From: Micromonospora sp. WMMD1102
GTDB lineage: Bacteria > Actinomycetota > Actinomycetes > Mycobacteriales > Micromonosporaceae
Reading direction: 5' to 3'
Length of the DNA stretch: 64,000 nucleotides
Assembly: GCF_029626265.1 (NCBI RefSeq)
Contig: NZ_JARUBN010000001.1
Span: forward strand, 1-64,000
The position numbers and the translations under genes are program-made. This document shows, in pieces, positions 46,192 to 55,590 of this stretch; positions within the stretch are counted from its first letter, which is position 1; each line of letters starts with the position of its first letter. The notes under the pieces are model-generated. The model was not told where the DNA came from and ran no database searches. It saw nothing but the letters and a program-made list of their open reading frames with translations.

Positions 46192-46747
46192 CGAGTACGG
46201 ATCGCTGACCTGCATCCTGCCCAACTGCCGCGAGCCGCTCACCGTCCGCTGGGAGCTCTACGCCCCGCTGGTGGCCGGCGAGCTGGAGCCCGGCGGCACC
46301 ATCCTCACCCCCGGCGACGCGCTCGGCGGCGGCTGGCAGGTCGAGTGCGAGGCCGGGCACGTCATCCTCCTACCCGAGCTGGTGCGCTGCGACGTCAAGG
46401 ACGCGGAGTGCATGGCCGGCGACTGCCGGCACGGCGACGACCTGGCCGACTGGCGGCGGGCCGACGTCGAGCGGCTGGCCGGACTGCTGCGGTCCGCCGG
46501 GGTACTGCCGGCCGCCGAGCCGGACCCGTTCGACCACGTGCTGAGACTCACCGCCGACGGCGGCTGGGCCGTCGACCACCCGACCACCTGCCGGGTCATC
46601 CCGTGTGCGGTCCGCGTCCAGGTCGAGATCGCCGCCGCCGTCGGCGACCTGCCACCGCGCAGCCGGTACGGCCGGTATCGGGTCGGCGTCAACGACCTCG
46701 GCGACCGGCTGCTCATCGGCGACCGGATCGGAGGCACCGATGGGTGA
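46184..46747 (+). CDS. Hypothetical Cys-containing protein
   Basis: A 187-residue protein, ATG 46184. A Cys pair near the start (CILPNC), 'WQVECEAGHVILLPELVRCD' and 'CMAGDCRHGDD' suggest metal binding. The second half, 'VLRLTADGGWAVDHPTTCR', is beta-rich. No family is recognised. It overlaps the DUF5131 gene by 8 nt. Confidence 0.6.
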   Translation: MPDEYGSLTCILPNCREPLTVRWELYAPLVAGELEPGGTILTPGDALGGGWQVECEAGHVILLPELVRCDVKDAECMAGDCRHGDDLADWRRADVERLAGLLRSAGVLPAAEPDPFDHVLRLTADGGWAVDHPTTCRVIPCAVRVQVEIAAAVGDLPPRSRYGRYRVGVNDLGDRLLIGDRIGGTDG

Positions 46748-47561
46748 CGGCAGCACCATCGAGTGGACCGAAGCCACCTGGAACCCCACCACCGGCTGCG
46801 ACCGGATCAGCCCCGGCTGCGACAACTGCTACGCCCTCACCCTCGCGAAGCGGCTCAAGGCCATGGGGTCGGCGAAGTACCAGACCGACGGTGACCCGCG
46901 CACCAGCGGCCCCGGCTTCGGGGTTGCCGTCCACCAGTCGGCGCTGACCGAGCCGCTGCGGTGGCGGGCGCCCCGGACCGTGTTCGTCAACTCGATGTCC
47001 GACCTGTTCCACGCCCGCGTCCCGCGCGAGTTCGTCGCCCAGGCCTTCGGCGTCATGGCCCGGACCCCGCAGCACACCTACCAGATCCTGACGAAGCGGC
47101 CCGAGCGGATGCTGCGGCTGGTCGGTGAAGAGATCGACGGCGGGGTGACGCTGCTGGAGGCGGCCGACGAAGCCGGTCTCACGGACACCGCCCAGACCCT
47201 CTACGAGGCCGCCTGGCCGCTGCCGAACGTGTGGCTCGGCACGTCGATCGAGCTGGACCGGTACGCCGGCCGCGCGTGCCCGCTCCGGGCTACGTCCGCC
47301 GCCGTCCGATTCATCTCCGCCGAGCCGCTACTCGGCCCGCTGCCCTCGCTCGATCTGACCGGCATCGACTGGCTGATCGCCGGGGGCGAGTCCGGGCCCG
47401 GCGCCCGCTCGGTCGACCCGGGATGGGTGCGGGACCTGCGGGACCGGTGCCAGGCGTCCGGGGTCGCCTTCTTCTTCAAGCAGTGGGGCGGGCGGACACC
47501 GAAGGCCGGCGGGCGCGAGCTGGACGGCCGCACCTGGGACGAGTACCCGGACCGGCCGTGA
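46740..47561 (+). CDS. DUF5131 (phage Gp37/Gp68-type) protein
   Basis: A 273-residue protein. It starts with the family-typical 'IEWTEATWNPTTGC' and Cys20-x6-Cys27-x2-Cys30 ('CDRISPGCDNCYA'), and continues 'RTVFVNSMSDLFHARVP', 'HTYQILTKRPERM', 'WLGTSIEL', 'ISAEPLLGPL', 'DWLIAGGESGPGAR' and 'FFFKQWGG'. The three-Cys motif and TIM-barrel-like strand pattern recall radical-SAM enzymes, but no function has been assigned to the family as far as I know. Its nearness to the methyltransferase and Mom-like genes makes nucleic-acid modification worth testing. Confidence 0.85.
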   Translation: MGDGSTIEWTEATWNPTTGCDRISPGCDNCYALTLAKRLKAMGSAKYQTDGDPRTSGPGFGVAVHQSALTEPLRWRAPRTVFVNSMSDLFHARVPREFVAQAFGVMARTPQHTYQILTKRPERMLRLVGEEIDGGVTLLEAADEAGLTDTAQTLYEAAWPLPNVWLGTSIELDRYAGRACPLRATSAAVRFISAEPLLGPLPSLDLTGIDWLIAGGESGPGARSVDPGWVRDLRDRCQASGVAFFFKQWGGRTPKAGGRELDGRTWDEYPDRP

Positions 47562-47707
47562 CCGACGAAGAGCGCGCCGCCCTGTACCGCGAGGTGCTCG
47601 CGGAGCGCTTCGGGACGCCCCGGCCTCACCGCCGGGGCGTCCCCGCCCCCGACCACCAGCCGGCCGACCGTGAGCCGGCGCCCGACCCCGAGAGCGAGGA
47701 CCGGTGA
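47558..47707 (+). CDS. 49-residue hypothetical protein
   Basis: GTG 47558 and the stop overlap both neighbours by 4 nt. 'TDEERAALYREVLAERFGTP' is a helix, followed by a Pro/Glu-rich charged tail. No family is recognised. Confidence 0.55.
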   Translation: MTDEERAALYREVLAERFGTPRPHRRGVPAPDHQPADREPAPDPESEDR

Positions 47708-48027
47708 GCGAGTACGACACCGCGCCGAGCAAGCCCGACTTCGAGCGCATCGACGTCACCACCGTCGAAGACCTGGCCCGAGGCGGCCGCCGGTACGTGC
47801 CGGGCCGAATCGTGGACCAGCCGCCGCCGCGCCAGCCGGGCGAAGAGCCGCCGATGTCCATTCAGGCACTGGTGCGGCGCGACCTGGTCGACCGGGAGGC
47901 GGTCGGCCGGGAACGGTACGGCACCAGCCTGCACGCGCACAACGGCCGGGACGCCCTGGTCGACGCCTACCAGGAAGCGCTGGACCTCGTGTGCTACCTG
48001 CGCCAGGCCATTGAGGAGCGACCGTGA
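47704..48027 (+). CDS. Small helical phage protein crossing the unit boundary
   Basis: A 107-residue protein, GTG 47704. The C-terminal 'DLVDREAVGRERYGTSLHAH' with 'DALVDAYQEALDLVCYLRQA' is a helical pattern common in actinophages and reminiscent of all-alpha NTP-pyrophosphohydrolase (MazG-like) helices, though a full metal-binding E-x-x-E set is not clear. The gene reads without interruption through 48004/48005, which shows that the molecule is continuous there. Confidence 0.65.
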   Translation: MSEYDTAPSKPDFERIDVTTVEDLARGGRRYVPGRIVDQPPPRQPGEEPPMSIQALVRRDLVDREAVGRERYGTSLHAHNGRDALVDAYQEALDLVCYLRQAIEERP

Positions 48028-48263
48028 CCCGGCCCGAGGTGACGTACTTCCGCGCCCGCCCCGCCGACCCCGGCGCCTTCAAGGGCCCGCCCCGTGCCTG
48101 CCTCCTGTGCCTGTTCGGCCTCTGCCATCGCTGCACGGGCCGCATGGTCGTCCGCGACGTCCACGGCGGCCGGCGAGACGAGGCGTGCGAACACCAGCAC
48201 CGGCCCGGCCGCGGACCGGTCGCCCGGGTGATCGCCGACATCCCAGTACGGAGCCGGTCGTGA
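48024..48263 (+). CDS. Cys-rich small protein (second copy of 20..259)
   Basis: Same gene as 20..259: two CxxC pairs and a GTG start overlapping the upstream gene, whose complete frame is visible here. Confidence 0.7.
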   Translation: MTRPEVTYFRARPADPGAFKGPPRACLLCLFGLCHRCTGRMVVRDVHGGRRDEACEHQHRPGRGPVARVIADIPVRSRS

Positions 48264-49084
48264 GGCCGCCCGTGCCGTACCACGGCGGGAAGCAGCGGAT
48301 CGCCGACCAAATCGTCGCGCTGCTGCCGCCGCACGAGCACTACGTGGAGCCGTACTGCGGCGGGCTGTCGGTACTGCTGGCCAAGCCTCGCAGCCGGATG
48401 GAGACCGTCAACGACCTCGACGGCGAGCTGGTGACGTACTGGCGCGTGCTGCGAGATCGTCCCGGCGACCTCGAGGTGGCGGTTGGGCTCACCCCGCACT
48501 CCCGCGCCGAACACGTCGCCGCCTTCACTCCCGCCGCCGATGACCTCGAGGTGGCCCGCCGGGTCCACGTCCGACTGACGCAAGGCGTCAACGCCCGACT
48601 GCGGCCCACCGGCTGGCGCTGGCATCGGAAGACAGCCGGCGGGTCCACGATGACCGGCTACCTCGCCTGGTACCGCGACAGGATCCCCGCCGCCGCCGAG
48701 CGCCTTGTGGGAGTGTCGCTCGACTGCCGCCCCGCGCTCGAGGTGGCGCGCGAGTACGGCACCGAACCGTCGGCGCTGTTGTACGTCGACCCGCCGTACC
48801 CGGCCGAGGTTCGCAACAGCAGTAACTACCGGTGCGAGATGTCCGACCCGGCAGATCACCGCGAACTGGCCAAGGCACTCCACGAGTGCCGCGCCGCGGT
48901 CGTCGTGTCCGGGTACGCGTGCGACCTCTACGACCGGGAGCTGTACCCCGACTGGCACCGCCACGAGATCGCCGCCCAGACCACGCAGGGCGGCTCAGCG
49001 AAGGCGACCGCCGAGGTGCTCTGGTCGAACCGCCCGCTCGGCGTCCAGGGTGCCCTGTTCGACGTCGGGGGGCGGTCGGCATGA
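48260..49084 (+). CDS. D12-class adenine methyltransferase (second copy of 256..1080)
   Basis: Same gene as 256..1080, with the DPPY catalytic motif and the same 4-nt overlaps. Confidence 0.9.
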   Translation: MRPPVPYHGGKQRIADQIVALLPPHEHYVEPYCGGLSVLLAKPRSRMETVNDLDGELVTYWRVLRDRPGDLEVAVGLTPHSRAEHVAAFTPAADDLEVARRVHVRLTQGVNARLRPTGWRWHRKTAGGSTMTGYLAWYRDRIPAAAERLVGVSLDCRPALEVAREYGTEPSALLYVDPPYPAEVRNSSNYRCEMSDPADHRELAKALHECRAAVVVSGYACDLYDRELYPDWHRHEIAAQTTQGGSAKATAEVLWSNRPLGVQGALFDVGGRSA

Positions 49085-49350
49085 CCGAGGGGCCGACGCT
49101 GCTCCCCACCGGCCGGCGCACCATCTGGCGCCAATACCTGGCCGGCGGACGGATCAACGCGGCCCCATGGGAGCACACCCGATCCGCCGGCGGCGTCGTC
49201 GGCAGCTGCCCCTGCGGCGGCTACCTCCGACCCGGCCCGCCGTACTGGATCGACAAACGCCAGTGGTTCCCCTCCACCTGCACAACCTGCGGCGCCGACT
49301 CGGCCGACCCCGGCCCGGCGCCCACCCGCAAGAGACGAGGAAGTAAGTGA
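49081..49350 (+). CDS. Four-Cys small protein (second copy of 1077..1346)
   Basis: Same gene as 1077..1346; unknown function. Confidence 0.7.
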   Translation: MTEGPTLLPTGRRTIWRQYLAGGRINAAPWEHTRSAGGVVGSCPCGGYLRPGPPYWIDKRQWFPSTCTTCGADSADPGPAPTRKRRGSK

Positions 49351-50420
49351 GCGCGCCCTACCAGTTGTTCGACGTCCTGCCGGCACACATCGCCGACGCG
49401 CTGCGCGCCAGCATCGAGCGTTTCGGCGTGCTCGTCCCCGTGGTCCGCGACCAGCACGGCAACACGATCGACGGCCACCACCGCGCCCGGATTGCCGACG
49501 AGCTCGGCGTGGAGTACCGGGTCGACGTCGTCCAGGTCGCCGACGAAGACGAGGCACGGGAGGTGGCCCGGCACCTGAACTCCCGGCGTCGGCACCTGAC
49601 CGGCGAGCAGTTGCGCGAGCACATCGTGATGCTGGCGCAGCGCGCCACCCCGGCAGGCATCGGGGAGTTGTCGCAGCGCGAAATCGCGCAGGTGGCAGGT
49701 GTCGCCCCGTCGTACGTCAACAAGGTGCTGAGCGACCCGCAGGTGTTCACCAGTGAACACCTGCCGGACTCCCGACGGGGCGCCGACGGGAAGGTTTACC
49801 CGGCTCGCCGACCAGAGTCCGCCCCGGCCCCGGCACCGCTGCCCACCCCTGAGCCGACCGCCGATGCGGTGGCGTGCGAGGCATGCGGCACCGAACTCCC
49901 CGACGACCAAGCCAAGGCCGGCTACCTCCGCTGCGACGAATGCGACGGCGAAGGCGACCACTACTCGGAGAACTTCCCCAACGGCCCCGGCCGGTGCGTC
50001 ATGTGCCACGGCCGCCCCGAGGACCAGGACGAGCGCGAGACCACCCCGCCGCCGGCCATCGAGCCCGAGCCGGCCCCGGAGCCGCAGTGGTCCGATGACG
50101 AGCTGGCGCTGCGCGCCGAACTCGAGGCCGGCCGCACCGTCGTCGTCTCCCTGCGCGCCCACCACGCCAACCTCACCCGGTGGGCCGACGCCGCCGGGCT
50201 GCTCGTCCGCATCGACCGGCGCACCGACTGGGGCAACCCGTTCGAGATGCCCGCCGACGGCGACCGCCAGACCGTCATCCGGAACTACGCCGACCACTAC
50301 CTGCCGCACAAGCCATCACTGCTCGACCGGATCGAATCGCTGACCGGCAAGGCGCTCGCGTGCTGGTGCGCCCCCGACGACTGCCACGGCGACGTGCTGA
50401 AGGAGGCGACCGAGCAGTGA
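49347..50420 (+). CDS. ParB-DUF4326 fusion (second copy of 1343..2416)
   Basis: Same gene as 1343..2416, with ParB, HTH, zinc-ribbon and DUF4326 parts in that order. Confidence 0.85.
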   Translation: MSAPYQLFDVLPAHIADALRASIERFGVLVPVVRDQHGNTIDGHHRARIADELGVEYRVDVVQVADEDEAREVARHLNSRRRHLTGEQLREHIVMLAQRATPAGIGELSQREIAQVAGVAPSYVNKVLSDPQVFTSEHLPDSRRGADGKVYPARRPESAPAPAPLPTPEPTADAVACEACGTELPDDQAKAGYLRCDECDGEGDHYSENFPNGPGRCVMCHGRPEDQDERETTPPPAIEPEPAPEPQWSDDELALRAELEAGRTVVVSLRAHHANLTRWADAAGLLVRIDRRTDWGNPFEMPADGDRQTVIRNYADHYLPHKPSLLDRIESLTGKALACWCAPDDCHGDVLKEATEQ

Positions 50421-51184
50421 TGGTCCTGGACGACTTCGTGATGCTCGGCACCACCGTGCCCGAGCCGAACAGCGACGGCCGGGTGTTCGTCTGCTCGGCC
50501 GGCTACTCGGCCACGCTGCGGAGCCTCGTCCGGGTGTACCCGCTCGCCCGGCACGGCGCCCCCGCCCGCTGGTCGGTCAACACTGTCCGCCTGGAGCGGA
50601 ACCCGCGCGACTCCCGGCCCGAGTCCTACCGGCTCGCCGGAGACCGCCGCCCCGGCGTGCACCAGCACATCAACCGGGTCTTCGAGGCGACCGGCACCGT
50701 ACCGCGGACCGCCCGCGCCGAGCTGCTGCGCCGCTGCACCGTGTCATCCATCGCCGAGGCGAACGACCGCCGGCTGTCGCTGGCGATCCTGCACGCCGAC
50801 GCGATGGAGCTGGAGTTCGAGCACAACCCCGCCTCCCCGGACTCCCCGCAGCTCGCCCTGTTCGACGTCGGTACGGAGATCCCGGCCGGCGCCCGACGGT
50901 TCCCGTACATCCCGCGCCTGCGGTTCGCCGACGACCGCGGCCCGCACCGGCTGATGCTCCGCGACTGGGGCGTCTACGAGCTGATGCGCAAGCACAACAA
51001 CCTCACCCAGTTGTCGGACACCCAGCGGCGCCGCTACGTCGGCGAGGCTCTCCACCTCGATCCGTCGTGCTCGCTGCTGGTCGGCAACCTCAACAACCAG
51101 CGGACGGCCTGGCTCGTGATCTCGGTCCTCCGGGGCCTGCGGGCCGCCCCGTCGCTGTTCGACGCGATGGAGACCGCCGCATGA
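50417..51184 (+). CDS. Unknown phage protein (second copy of 2413..3180)
   Basis: Same gene as 2413..3180. Confidence 0.7.
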   Translation: MMVLDDFVMLGTTVPEPNSDGRVFVCSAGYSATLRSLVRVYPLARHGAPARWSVNTVRLERNPRDSRPESYRLAGDRRPGVHQHINRVFEATGTVPRTARAELLRRCTVSSIAEANDRRLSLAILHADAMELEFEHNPASPDSPQLALFDVGTEIPAGARRFPYIPRLRFADDRGPHRLMLRDWGVYELMRKHNNLTQLSDTQRRRYVGEALHLDPSCSLLVGNLNNQRTAWLVISVLRGLRAAPSLFDAMETAA

Positions 51185-51861
51185 CGTGGTTCAAGGTGGA
51201 CGACACGTTCCACGCACACCCCAAGGTGCTCGCCACCGACCCGGCCGCGCTGGGTCTGTGGGTGGTCGCTGGGGCCTGGTCGAGCGCGCACCTCACCGAG
51301 GGATTCGTGCCAGACCACGCCTTGCCGCGGCTGCTCCCGGACTCGGTGCCGCTGGCTCGGAAGCTGGTCGCCGCCGGGCTGTGGCGTCGGGTCCGTGGAG
51401 GCCACCAGTTCCACGATTGGACGGACTACAACCCGGCCGCGAGCGACGTTCGAGCGATGCGCGAGAAGCGCGCGGCAGCCGGGCGGAAAGGTGGCCTGGC
51501 CAGCGGAAAGACCCGAAGCAACCAGGGAAGCAAAACCGAAGCACTTGCTTCGCCAATCGTTGAACCCCCGACCCGACCCGACCCGACCCCTATAGGGGGG
51601 CGCTCTTCGTACGTAGCTAGCGGTAGCGCGCGCGAAGAGCCGCCCCCCTCCCGATGCCCCGAACACCTCGACACCCCGGCCGACGGACCCTGCGGACCAT
51701 GCGGCGACGCCCGACGCGCCCGCCAGCAGCACGACCGCGACCAGGCCGCCGCCGAAGCCCGCCGCATCGCCGAAGCACCCCGCTGCCGCAAACACCGCGG
51801 CCAGCTGGCCGGCTCGTGCGGCCCCTGCCGATCCGAACGCCTCGCCCGAGAGGAGGCCTGA
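51181..51861 (+). CDS. Replication-initiator-like protein (second copy of 3177..3857)
   Basis: Same gene as 3177..3857, including the internal iteron and palindrome cluster. Confidence 0.6.
   Translation: MTWFKVDDTFHAHPKVLATDPAALGLWVVAGAWSSAHLTEGFVPDHALPRLLPDSVPLARKLVAAGLWRRVRGGHQFHDWTDYNPAASDVRAMREKRAAAGRKGGLASGKTRSNQGSKTEALASPIVEPPTRPDPTPIGGRSSYVASGSAREEPPPSRCPEHLDTPADGPCGPCGDARRARQQHDRDQAAAEARRIAEAPRCRKHRGQLAGSCGPCRSERLAREEA
51567..51648. other. Candidate origin (second copy of 3563..3644)
   Basis: Same CCCGA repeats, CCCCTATAGGGG palindrome and long inverted repeat as at 3563..3644. Confidence 0.4.
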
Positions 51862-51863
51862 CC

Positions 51864-52187
51864 ATGCCCGCCGCCCGATTCGCCGGCGAGTTCCGCGCCC
51901 AACGCTTCCAGCCCGACGCCTACCCGCGCTGGCTCCACCAGACCGACCAGACACCCGCCTGCCAGGGCGCCGACCCCGAGATCTTCTTCCCGGAAAAAGG
52001 CCCCACCGCGTCCGCACCGGCCCGCGCCATCTGCGACCGCTGCCCGCTGCTGGCCCGCTGCCGCAGCTGGGCGCTCGACCAGCCGACCGCCGACCTGCAC
52101 GGCGTGTGGGGCGGCATGACCCAGTACGAGCGCGAGGCGTACCACCGCCGTCTGCGCGCGGCCCAGCGAGCCCAGGAGGCAGCGTGA
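51864..52187 (+). CDS. WhiB-family regulator (second copy of 3860..4183)
   Basis: Same gene as 3860..4183, with four cluster Cys and GVWGG. Confidence 0.93.
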   Translation: MPAARFAGEFRAQRFQPDAYPRWLHQTDQTPACQGADPEIFFPEKGPTASAPARAICDRCPLLARCRSWALDQPTADLHGVWGGMTQYEREAYHRRLRAAQRAQEAA

Positions 52188-52369
52188 CCACCACCGACGA
52201 CACTCGCGACCAGCAGCCCGTCACCGTCACCATCACCACCTCCGGCGCCTCGGTCACCATCACCGCCACCGCCGACCTCGACGCGGTCACCGCCCGGGCC
52301 ACCGCGATGCACACCGAGGCGCACGGCCGCTGCGTCGCCGCGCCCCGCGACCTCGGGGGCGTGCTGTGA
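52184..52369 (+). CDS. Thr-rich small protein (second copy of 4180..4365)
   Basis: Same gene as 4180..4365. Confidence 0.6.
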   Translation: MTTTDDTRDQQPVTVTITTSGASVTITATADLDAVTARATAMHTEAHGRCVAAPRDLGGVL

Positions 52370-52863
52370 CCACCGACGACTTCGAGCGCCGCTGGCGCGC
52401 CGCCGCCAACGCCGACCCGGGCCACGCCACCTACCGCGAGGCCGTGCCCGGCTACCGCCCCGGGTCCGCCGTGGGGCGCCGAACGGGGGCGAACCCGTAC
52501 CCGAGTGAGGGTCCGGCCGATCCGGACGCTCTACGGCCCGCTGAGACGGCCGAGCCCTACATCGGCGACCCCTGGACCGCCGAACCCGACGACGCCGCCG
52601 TAGCCGTCGGCCAAGCCGCCGGAACGATGACCGTCGTCTGGCGCCGGCCCGCCGGCCCCCCGGTCACCGTCGAAGAGATTCGCCAGCTGTCCGCCGCGAT
52701 CGAGCGGGACCCGGCGACGGACCTCAACGCCGACGCCGTGCGCGACCTCGCCGGCCCGGCCAAGCTCGCCACCGACGACGCCGTGTCCGCGCTCCGCAAC
52801 GCCATCAACAGCAGCGGCCGACTCCGCCGCTCGTGGAGCTGGCGTCGGTGGTGGTGGCGGTGA
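52366..52863 (+). CDS. Hypothetical protein (second copy of 4362..4859)
   Basis: Same gene as 4362..4859, with the Trp/Arg-rich tail. Confidence 0.6.
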   Translation: MTTDDFERRWRAAANADPGHATYREAVPGYRPGSAVGRRTGANPYPSEGPADPDALRPAETAEPYIGDPWTAEPDDAAVAVGQAAGTMTVVWRRPAGPPVTVEEIRQLSAAIERDPATDLNADAVRDLAGPAKLATDDAVSALRNAINSSGRLRRSWSWRRWWWR

Positions 52864-52988
52864 CTCACCCACCGACCCGGCCGTGGGCGCTCGCCTGCGG
52901 CATCTGCCTACGACTACGCCGCGCCGTACGCGGCTGGCTGATCTGCGACCAGTGCGACCGGCCGATCCCGACCGGCAAGGAGGCGTGA
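52860..52988 (+). CDS. 42-residue zinc ribbon (second copy of 4856..4984)
   Basis: Same gene as 4856..4984, a single CxxC-x12-CxxC module. Confidence 0.6.
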   Translation: MTHPPTRPWALACGICLRLRRAVRGWLICDQCDRPIPTGKEA

Positions 52989-52990
52989 CG

Positions 52991-53437
52991 ATGCCGAGCC
53001 CCACCCCTCGGCGGCCCGCCGACTGCCACCCCGGCAGGCCCAGCCACGCACGCGGCAAGTGCGTCAACTGCTACGCCCGCGACTACACCAGGGCCCGACG
53101 GAACCACACCACCCCGCCCGGCTGGCGCCCCCTGATCGATCTCGACCTCGGTCACGCCTGCCAGTACGGCTACCACCGGCCCGCTGTGCGCGTGGTCGAC
53201 GGCCCGCCGGACCAGCTCGACGGCTGGATCTCGCGACCCCGCATCACCGCCGCCGTCGCCAAGGTGCTCAGCGACGGTGCCGCCCGCACCACCACCGAGC
53301 TGGCCGACGACCTCGGCCTCACCGAGCAAGAGCGCTACGGCCCGCTCGCCCGGGCCCTGGCGCGGATGGCCGAAAGCGGCGACGTGCACCGGCTGCCCCG
53401 GCCCGGCAAATCCACGATCTGGAGGCTCGCAGCGTGA
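52991..53437 (+). CDS. Winged-helix protein (second copy of 4987..5433)
   Basis: Same gene as 4987..5433. Confidence 0.65.
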   Translation: MPSPTPRRPADCHPGRPSHARGKCVNCYARDYTRARRNHTTPPGWRPLIDLDLGHACQYGYHRPAVRVVDGPPDQLDGWISRPRITAAVAKVLSDGAARTTTELADDLGLTEQERYGPLARALARMAESGDVHRLPRPGKSTIWRLAA

Positions 53438-54267
53438 TCGAGTGCGCCATCTGCCAGCGCGACGCCGGAACCGCGTACGCGTGCACCGGCTGCGGCGGTC
53501 GGGCGCTGCGGCAGCTCGCCGCCGTTGCCGACCTCACCCCGGCCGCCCGCGCCGTCGCCGCCGGGCTCACCAGCCGGGGCACCACCGTCGGCGGTGGCGG
53601 CGGTCGCGGCCGGCTTCCGCTCGACCTCGGCGCGACCGCCCGGCTCGACCAGACGCAGACGGTGCTGACCGCGCTGGTACGCGAGATCGCCGCCGAACGC
53701 GGCATCCCGGTGCCGGCCGGCGCCGACCCGCTGGTGACCGCCGCCCGCTGGCTGACCGCCCAGCTCGACTGGCTGCGGCACCGCGCACCCGAGGACTACC
53801 TCGGCCCGACGCAGGCGTTCGCGGACATCAGCGCCGCCGCCCGGGTCATCACCTCCGTGGTCGACGGGCCGGGCGACCGGCGATGGCTCGGCCAGTGCGG
53901 AGCAGAGACCGACGACGGCGAGTGCCGGGCCGACCTGCACGCGCGGGCGTACGCGGCGACCGCGACCTGCCGGGCGTGCGGCGCGGTGGTGGACGTGGCC
54001 ACCCGGCGGGCCGAGCTTGGCTCGCTGGTACGCGGCTACTCGTACACCGCCGCCGAGATCGCCGCCGCGTACCCGATCCGGGCCGCGCGGATCCGCCAGT
54101 GGGCGTCACGCGGGCGGATCGTCGCGACGGGCGAGCATCACGGCCGGCCGACGTACGACCTGGGCGACGTGCTGAAGCGGGCCGCGCTGGAGGATGCGCG
54201 GCGCGCCGAGCGCAAGGCTGACCAGGAGCGTAGCCAGTGCGAGGCGGTGAGTAGTGGTGCGGCTTGA
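53434..54267 (+). CDS. Zinc-ribbon / HTH protein (second copy of 5430..6263)
   Basis: Same gene as 5430..6263; the weak late promoter follows at 54264..54293. Confidence 0.6.
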   Translation: MIECAICQRDAGTAYACTGCGGRALRQLAAVADLTPAARAVAAGLTSRGTTVGGGGGRGRLPLDLGATARLDQTQTVLTALVREIAAERGIPVPAGADPLVTAARWLTAQLDWLRHRAPEDYLGPTQAFADISAAARVITSVVDGPGDRRWLGQCGAETDDGECRADLHARAYAATATCRACGAVVDVATRRAELGSLVRGYSYTAAEIAAAYPIRAARIRQWASRGRIVATGEHHGRPTYDLGDVLKRAALEDARRAERKADQERSQCEAVSSGAA

Positions 54268-54415
54268 CGCGAGATCACGAGGGGTGTCACACTCGGGTTC
54301 TGCGGATCGACGCTGCCCGGAAACGGGATCCGACCGCATCGCCTGTGTCTCGCCGGGGCGTCGTGTCGGCGAGCAATCGGGACCTCCGCGCATTCGCCCC
54401 GGGTCCCTCACCTCT

Positions 54416-54460
54416 CGCGAAGTAGGCCCCGAACCGTTCCAGCGGTCCGGGGCCTTCGCG
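54416..54460 (+). terminator. Long hairpin (second copy of 6412..6456)
   Basis: Same stem-loop as at 6412..6456. Confidence 0.5.
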
Positions 54461-54485
54461 TACCCGACTTCAGGGAGTCGAGCAC

Positions 54486-54887
54486 ATGCCCAAGCGTAAG
54501 GCCACCGGACGCCTCTTCCGGAGTGCGGCCAACAAGTACTACCACCGACAGGCGGCCACCGCCGAGCAAGACCGCAAGCGCCTGATTCACGAGGCGCTGC
54601 GCGACCTGACCGGGACCGAGGTCATCTACGCGATCCGGTGCCCGGATGGCCTGATCAAGGTGGGCCACACGGCCGACCTGGCGAGCCGGCGTCGCGCGTA
54701 CGGCTCCGACCCGTCGATCGTCCTCGCCGTCCGGCCCGGCACGCTGGCCGAGGAACAGGCGATCCACGTCCGGTTGCGCCCGAGTGTTGCGCACGGGCAG
54801 GAGTACTACCACCCGACGCCCGAGGTGTTGGCCTTCGTCAACGAGATCCGGACGTCGTGCGGAGTTGAGCCCGTGGCGGTGCCGTGA
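54486..54887 (+). CDS. GIY-YIG-like protein (second copy of 6482..6883)
   Basis: Same gene as 6482..6883. Confidence 0.6.
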   Translation: MPKRKATGRLFRSAANKYYHRQAATAEQDRKRLIHEALRDLTGTEVIYAIRCPDGLIKVGHTADLASRRRAYGSDPSIVLAVRPGTLAEEQAIHVRLRPSVAHGQEYYHPTPEVLAFVNEIRTSCGVEPVAVP

Positions 54888-55081
54888 TGCCGCAGGGGTA
54901 CATCTCCGCCAAGGCGGCGGCGAAGCGACTGGGCGTTGGTCGCGAGCTGATCGAGGGCTTGGTAGCCGGCAAGCAGATCGAGGGCATCGAGGTCGAAGGC
55001 AAGTCTGGCGCCAAGACCATCATGGTGAAGAGCGAGGCACTCCGGGATCTGGAGGCCAAGGTGCGAGGCGCTGCGACGTGA
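54884..55081 (+). CDS. Small HTH protein (second copy of 6880..7077)
   Basis: Same gene as 6880..7077. Confidence 0.55.
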   Translation: MMPQGYISAKAAAKRLGVGRELIEGLVAGKQIEGIEVEGKSGAKTIMVKSEALRDLEAKVRGAAT

Positions 55082-55401
55082 GCGAGGCGTGGCGTGCGCT
55101 CGGTGGACGCAGGCGCACGCTCGCACGCCAGGTGTACGCACGGGACAGGGCCACGCCCGGCTACCTCTGCCACTGCGGACGGCCCATCGACTGGACGCTG
55201 GCGTGGCCCGACCCGATGAGCAAGAGCGTCGACCACGTGCACGAGACGCAGGATGGTGGCGCACTGACCAGCCTGGACAACCTGGCCACTGCCCACCTTG
55301 GGTGCAACAGCAGCAAGGGCGCGCAGCGTAGGCGCGAGCGAGAGCGCGAGCAGCGAGCAGCGCAGGCCGTGGTCATAGCCATCGACCCACGCACCATCTG
55401 A
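55078..55401 (+). CDS. HNH endonuclease (second copy of 7074..7397)
   Basis: Same gene as 7074..7397; its hairpins follow at 55415..55444 and 55545..55571. Confidence 0.85.
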   Translation: MSEAWRALGGRRRTLARQVYARDRATPGYLCHCGRPIDWTLAWPDPMSKSVDHVHETQDGGALTSLDNLATAHLGCNSSKGAQRRREREREQRAAQAVVIAIDPRTI

Positions 55402-55590
55402 TCTACGTTTCCGCAGGTCAGGGCCTTTTTTAGGGCCCTGGCCTCGTCACCCCAGCGAAGCGGTGCCCATTTCTCTCTCCGAGATCGACACGGAGAGTTA
55501 TTTCTCACCATGACGCCCGCCGGGTAGCTCCCGCCGGGAAGAGGGCCCCACGTCTCCCGGCGTGGGGCTTTCGCATTCCGGGAGTTCGAT

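Noticed and set aside
1..48004. CRISPR arrays
   Set aside because: No series of regularly spaced repeats with unique spacers was seen. The CCCGA repeats at 3563 are contiguous pentamers.
1..48004. tRNA genes
   Set aside because: No cloverleaf with a GGTTCGA-type T-loop was recognised in any intergenic gap. A tRNA scan would be decisive.
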